A stretch of DNA of 64,000 nucleotides from assembly GCA_020634155.1 (NCBI GenBank), contig JACKCI010000001.1, positions 62,001 to 126,000 on the forward strand, written 5' to 3'. The notes under the pieces are model-generated. The model saw nothing but the letters and a program-made list of their open reading frames with translations, did not search any database and had not been told where the DNA came from. The position numbers and the translations under genes are program-made. This DNA comes from Anaerolineales bacterium. Lineage in GTDB: Bacteria; Chloroflexota; Anaerolineae; Aggregatilineales; J027. This document shows positions 60,717 through 64,000 of this stretch, piece by piece; the first letter of the stretch is position 1, and every line of letters starts with the position of its first letter.

Positions 60717-61799
60717 ATGCAATTAGGCATTATTGGCTTGCCCAATAGTGGCAAGACCACCGTCTTTAATGCCCTGACTGGCAGCAATCATGAGACCAGC
60801 GCGGTATCAAGCGGTAAACTCGAAATCCTGACCGCTACGGTTAATGTTCCTGACCAGCGGGTAGATCAACTGAGCGCCATCTATAAACCAAAGAAAACCA
60901 CCTATACCAGTGTGACCTATAACGACATTGGCGGGCTTGATAAGGGTATCGGTCAGGGAGCGCTGAGTGGGCAACTCCGCAATGCGCTGGCAACCTCCGA
61001 CGGCTTCCTGCATGTGGTACGGGCTTTCGTTGATGACAAGGTACCCCATCCCTATAACACCGTTGACCCTGTGCGCGATGTTGAGACTCTTGACGGTGAA
61101 TTTCTCCTCGTCGATTTGCTCACCGTCGAAAAACGGCTGGAGCGCCTGCAAGAGGAACTTAAAAAGGGCGGCAAGGTTGACAAGCGGGCCAATGAAATTG
61201 AAACCGATGTGATGCAACGCATGAAAGCCTGCCTTGAAGATGGCAACCCCTTGCGTGACCTTGACCTCACCGAAGAAGAAAAGAAAATGGTACGTGGCTA
61301 TGGTTTATTGTCGCTCAAGCCCGTGATTATCATTTTCAATATGGGTGAGAAGTTGCAAGACCCCAACGAGATTATCACCTATGACCATCAACAAGCGATG
61401 ATTTTTGGCTTGCAAGCCCAAATTGAGGCTGAGATTGCCCAACTGACAGGCGAAGACAAAGAGATGTTCTTGGAAGAATACAACATTGAGGAACCCGGTG
61501 CAGCTCGTATCATCCAAGCGTCTTATCATTTGATGCACATTCAATCCTTTTTCACCGTTGGGCCAGATGAGGTGCGAGCATGGACAATTCCAGTTGGGGC
61601 GACGGCTCCCCAAGCGGCAGGTGTTATTCATAGTGACCTGCAACGTGGATTTATTCGTGCCGAAGTGGTGGCTTATGATGATTTTATGGCAGCCAATGGG
61701 GATATGAATGCTGTCAAAGCAGCGGGTAAGATGCGGATGGAAGGTAAAGAATATATCGTCAAAAATGGCGACATTCTCAATATCCGCTTTAACGTCTAG
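60717..61799 (+). CDS. ychF: Ribosome-binding ATPase YchF/OLA1
   Basis: Obg-family P-loop protein of 360 residues that binds ribosomes and hydrolyses ATP. G1 is GLPNSGKTTVFNAL, G3 is NDIGGLDKG, the coiled-coil insert is ERLQEELKKGGKVDKRANEI, and the G4 position reads NMGE, the NxxE form that switches specificity from GTP to ATP. The C-terminal TGS domain contains IHSDLQRGFIRAEVVAYDDF and GKEYIVKNGDILNIRFNV. GAGGAG lies 8 nt upstream. Its end overlaps the convergent kinase gene by 4 nt. Confidence 0.96.
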   Translation: MQLGIIGLPNSGKTTVFNALTGSNHETSAVSSGKLEILTATVNVPDQRVDQLSAIYKPKKTTYTSVTYNDIGGLDKGIGQGALSGQLRNALATSDGFLHVVRAFVDDKVPHPYNTVDPVRDVETLDGEFLLVDLLTVEKRLERLQEELKKGGKVDKRANEIETDVMQRMKACLEDGNPLRDLDLTEEEKKMVRGYGLLSLKPVIIIFNMGEKLQDPNEIITYDHQQAMIFGLQAQIEAEIAQLTGEDKEMFLEEYNIEEPGAARIIQASYHLMHIQSFFTVGPDEVRAWTIPVGATAPQAAGVIHSDLQRGFIRAEVVAYDDFMAANGDMNAVKAAGKMRMEGKEYIVKNGDILNIRFNV

Positions 61800-63235
61800 C
61801 GCACGATAATCTCCAAAATAGCCGATTCCCCCGGCTCTGTTCCTTGATAAGGGACAATCTCAATGACGTGCCGCCCCGCCTGATAGGGGCGGTAGGTTAT
61901 CACATCGGATGGATTTTCAATTGTATTCACCACATAACCAAAACGTCGTATCTCTAGCTTGGTCACACCAGCATCAATGGATAGCCCGATGCTGACATCT
62001 ACACCAACCGTAAATGTATCAGCCCCATTTTCGGGAAAATTGATTCGCACCTGTGAGGTACTGGGTACCGTTGGGGTTGAGGTTGGCAATGGTGCAGCTA
62101 CTTCAGGGGCGAGGGCTTGGGGGAAAAAGCGGTCAGGGTCTTGGCTGGTATAGAATCCAAAACTACCAAGGGCTGCGATAATGAGAGTCACCCACAGACA
62201 AGAGCGTATTTGTGACCCGTGCTTAGGGCGTGGCGGTGGCAAGATGGGTACATAGGAGCGCGAGGCTTGATAAGGATAGGGGGTATTCGGTGCCGGAGCA
62301 TAGATTGGCGTTAGTACCCCATTCTCAGCTACAGCCTTGAGATTGGATGGGGTATCGGTGGAAATGCGGCTCTGCTTACGGGGCGGGTGGCGGTGTGCAA
62401 TGGTCTCCATACCCCGTAGCGCCCGTTGAAAGTCCTGCGAAAATTCTCCGGCGGTGGGATAACGGTCATTGTTATTCTTGGCAAGCGCCTTATTGATGAC
62501 CTGTTCGACACCCTCGCTGACATCTGCTGCATGAATGCGAATGGGGGGCGGTGGCTCGTTAAGGTGTTTATACATTAGCGAATGCGGAGAATCAGCATGG
62601 AAAGGCGGCTCCCCCGATAGCATCAAATAGACCAACACCCCCAGTCCATAAATGTCCGTGAGTGGGGTCGCATCTTCCCCACGCCATTGCTCAGGTGCCA
62701 TGTAGGTTGGTGTTCCTAGTACATTGCCCGTTACCGTTAAGCCACCGCCCGTGAGGTTGAGAATCTTGGCAATCCCAAAGTCGGTTAGGTAGGCATGACC
62801 TTTGTCATCAAGAAGAATATTCGTTGGCTTGAGGTCACGATGCACCACGCCCTGCTGATGGGCATGGTCGAGCGCTGAGGCGATTTGATAGAGCCAGCCG
62901 CCCGTCTCGTCTGGGGAAAGGGTTGTACGGCGTAAGATGTCAGCAAGCGTGCCGCCATTGATTAGTGGCGTCACCATGAAGGGATGCTGCTGGTCATGCC
63001 CATAGTCCAGTAAGGGTAGGATATTGGGGTGCCGCATAGCGGAGACAATCTTGGCCTCTTGCTCAAAGCGCTTAAAGAACATATCGCGGGTTTCTGGACT
63101 GGTGTCCATGACCTTAACGGCAACCTCGGCTTGGTCTTCCGTGCGGATTGCCCGATAGACGGCTGACATGCCACCGCGTCCAATGCGCTCTTGAAGTTGA
63201 TATTGGCCTAGCTGTTGGCCTGTTAAATCTTCCAT
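61796..63235 (-). CDS. Ser/Thr protein kinase, PknB type
   Basis: A 479-residue membrane kinase. The kinase domain (about 12-265) has IGRGGMSAVYRA, Lys41, HRDLKPTNILL (132-142), DFGIAKI (152-158) and GTPTYMAPEQ. A basic, Pro-rich linker leads to one membrane segment (SCLWVTLIIAALGSFGFYTS), a Thr/Pro stretch and a C-terminal Ig-like beta-domain (RINFPENGADTFTVGVDVSI... HVIEIVPYQGTEPGE). The outside domain differs from the TPR sensor of the other kinase at 20002. It follows the methyltransferase gene by 3 bp. Confidence 0.88.
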   Translation of the reverse strand: MEDLTGQQLGQYQLQERIGRGGMSAVYRAIRTEDQAEVAVKVMDTSPETRDMFFKRFEQEAKIVSAMRHPNILPLLDYGHDQQHPFMVTPLINGGTLADILRRTTLSPDETGGWLYQIASALDHAHQQGVVHRDLKPTNILLDDKGHAYLTDFGIAKILNLTGGGLTVTGNVLGTPTYMAPEQWRGEDATPLTDIYGLGVLVYLMLSGEPPFHADSPHSLMYKHLNEPPPPIRIHAADVSEGVEQVINKALAKNNNDRYPTAGEFSQDFQRALRGMETIAHRHPPRKQSRISTDTPSNLKAVAENGVLTPIYAPAPNTPYPYQASRSYVPILPPPRPKHGSQIRSCLWVTLIIAALGSFGFYTSQDPDRFFPQALAPEVAAPLPTSTPTVPSTSQVRINFPENGADTFTVGVDVSIGLSIDAGVTKLEIRRFGYVVNTIENPSDVITYRPYQAGRHVIEIVPYQGTEPGESAILEIIVR

Positions 63236-63238
63236 GCT

Positions 63239-64000
63239 TTACTCATCAGGTACCTCTGCGGATGTGGGGTCAATCGGTATCATCATCACAGAAGGTGTTT
63301 TGGTTGAATGTAAGTCCTTAAAAGCAGGATTGACCCACGTCGGAAATAGCCAGTCGGCAGCCGTCGCAAGGCGAAATTTGGGTATTTTGTTGATACCCTC
63401 AATCGCTTCTTGGGCCAATACCGCTGCCTGCATAAATCCCACTGCTTGGGGCAAGCTGGTAAAGGCCAGCACTACCGTTTCGCCCGTCGCAAGTTGAACG
63501 CCGACTGCTTCCCATTTAAGCATGTCTTTTGAATCATGCCAACTCGGTTGATTAGGAGTCTGGCGTATCAACAAAAACACATAACGAGCCTTAACGCCTA
63601 GCCATTGTTGACCTTGAATAATACCGAGCGATTCGGATAAGGGCCTATTTTGTGCAACCCGTGCGAGGGTAGATGTTGCGGGTGGATAGGGTTTTTCGCC
63701 CCGACTAAGCAGCACCCAACCATCCCAAATGGTCTCTGCCAAAAGGCGGGTAAATCCAGCCTGTTCAAGTTGTTGGGCATGGGTTGTCATGTCATAGGAT
63801 GTGATGGCTTGTTGCTGAAGTTGATACATGTTCAACGCCAAGCGGGGATACTTCAAAAAGAAGGGCCATAGTTGGTGGAGACGTTTGCGAATGGTTGGGG
63901 TTAGTATCATCAAGCGACCACCTGCCCGTAGTACACGCAAACAGTCCACCAACGGGGCCTGTGAGTCTGCAATAATCGCATCCACGCTATTGGCTGGCGT
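63239..64000 (-). CDS. SAM-dependent methyltransferase (3' part, runs off the window)
   Basis: The frame stays open to the right edge, so the GTG at 63985 is internal, not the start. The first visible part, SVDAIIADSQAP and LVDCLRVLRAGGRLMILTPT, is motif II-III of class I methyltransferases; the SAM-binding glycine loop must lie outside the window. The last about 120 residues form an extra domain I do not recognise (ALGETVVLAF-like ATGETVVLAFTSLPQAVGFM, LFPTWVNPAF). It is co-transcribed with the kinase. Methylation target unknown. Confidence 0.7.
   Translation of the reverse strand, partial: TPANSVDAIIADSQAPLVDCLRVLRAGGRLMILTPTIRKRLHQLWPFFLKYPRLALNMYQLQQQAITSYDMTTHAQQLEQAGFTRLLAETIWDGWVLLSRGEKPYPPATSTLARVAQNRPLSESLGIIQGQQWLGVKARYVFLLIRQTPNQPSWHDSKDMLKWEAVGVQLATGETVVLAFTSLPQAVGFMQAAVLAQEAIEGINKIPKFRLATAADWLFPTWVNPAFKDLHSTKTPSVMMIPIDPTSAEVPDE

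Noticed and set aside
1..64000. tRNA or rRNA genes, insertion sequences, prophage
   Set aside because: No cloverleaf, rRNA segment, transposase, integrase or terminal repeat could be identified on either strand.

Overview
The window is a continuous, gene-dense stretch of bacterial chromosome of moderate GC. The best fit is a member of the Chloroflexi, probably Anaerolineae-like. This rests on several things: archaeal-type aspartyl-tRNA synthetase, archaeal-type BPG-independent phosphoglycerate mutase, PknB-type kinases and secreted proteins with long Thr/Pro stalks, a DUF1461 membrane protein, and frequent CoA-transferase and short-chain dehydrogenase genes. The assignment is inference; no 16S rRNA is present. 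No rRNA, tRNA, CRISPR array, insertion sequence or prophage was seen.

Region 1 (1-16830, all minus strand) is a fused str-S10-spc ribosomal superoperon, read from rpsL at 16631 down to the first codons of rpsM at the left edge: rpsL, rpsG, fusA, tuf, rpsJ, rplC, rplD, rplW, rplB, rpsS, rplV, rpsC, rplP, rpmC, rpsQ, rplN, rplX, rplE, rpsN, rpsH, rplF, rplR, rpsE, rpmD, rplO, secY, adk, map, rpsM. A TTGACA-17-TACTAT promoter precedes a structured leader in front of rpsL, and a second promoter sits just before rpsM. Several intercistronic hairpins (both sides of secY, before rplF, before rplC) punctuate it. infA and rpmJ are missing from their usual place between map and rpsM.

Region 2 (16823-26902) is central metabolism. 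On the minus strand yvcK, gap, pgk, a Ser/Thr kinase, tpiA, a membrane protein and a GT39-type glycosyltransferase follow each other; divergently lies apgM. Together these encode the triose-phosphate part of glycolysis/gluconeogenesis with two regulatory proteins.

Region 3 (26899-37012) holds a minus-strand operon gatC-moxR-DUF58-SpeE-like-DUF1461 and, on the plus strand, a stalked CAP protein with murJ, then an HSD10-type dehydrogenase with an AMACR-type CoA transferase. Region 4 (37014-45776, minus) is a tight nine-gene unit: psuK-like kinase, endonuclease III, GAF histidine kinase, PIG-L deacetylase, second histidine kinase, Ca2+/H+ antiporter, proline dehydrogenase, short-chain dehydrogenase, ParB-fold protein.

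Region 5 (45895-64000) has a TPR protein, an LCP-family protein, then trmFO, an M28 peptidase, an aminotransferase, hflX (apparently starting at ATT), and aspS under a complete T-box leader whose specifier codon is GAC (Asp). After these come a PA14/SH3 secreted protein, herA overlapping a SIRT5-like sirtuin, a secreted propeller-like protein, a peroxiredoxin, ychF, a second Ser/Thr kinase and the 3' part of a methyltransferase gene.

The strongest observations are the Asp T-box with its matching discriminator base, the ATT start of hflX, the leader and intercistronic hairpins of the ribosomal operon, and the mixed signalling/metabolic operon of region 4. I found no convincing wholly new system.
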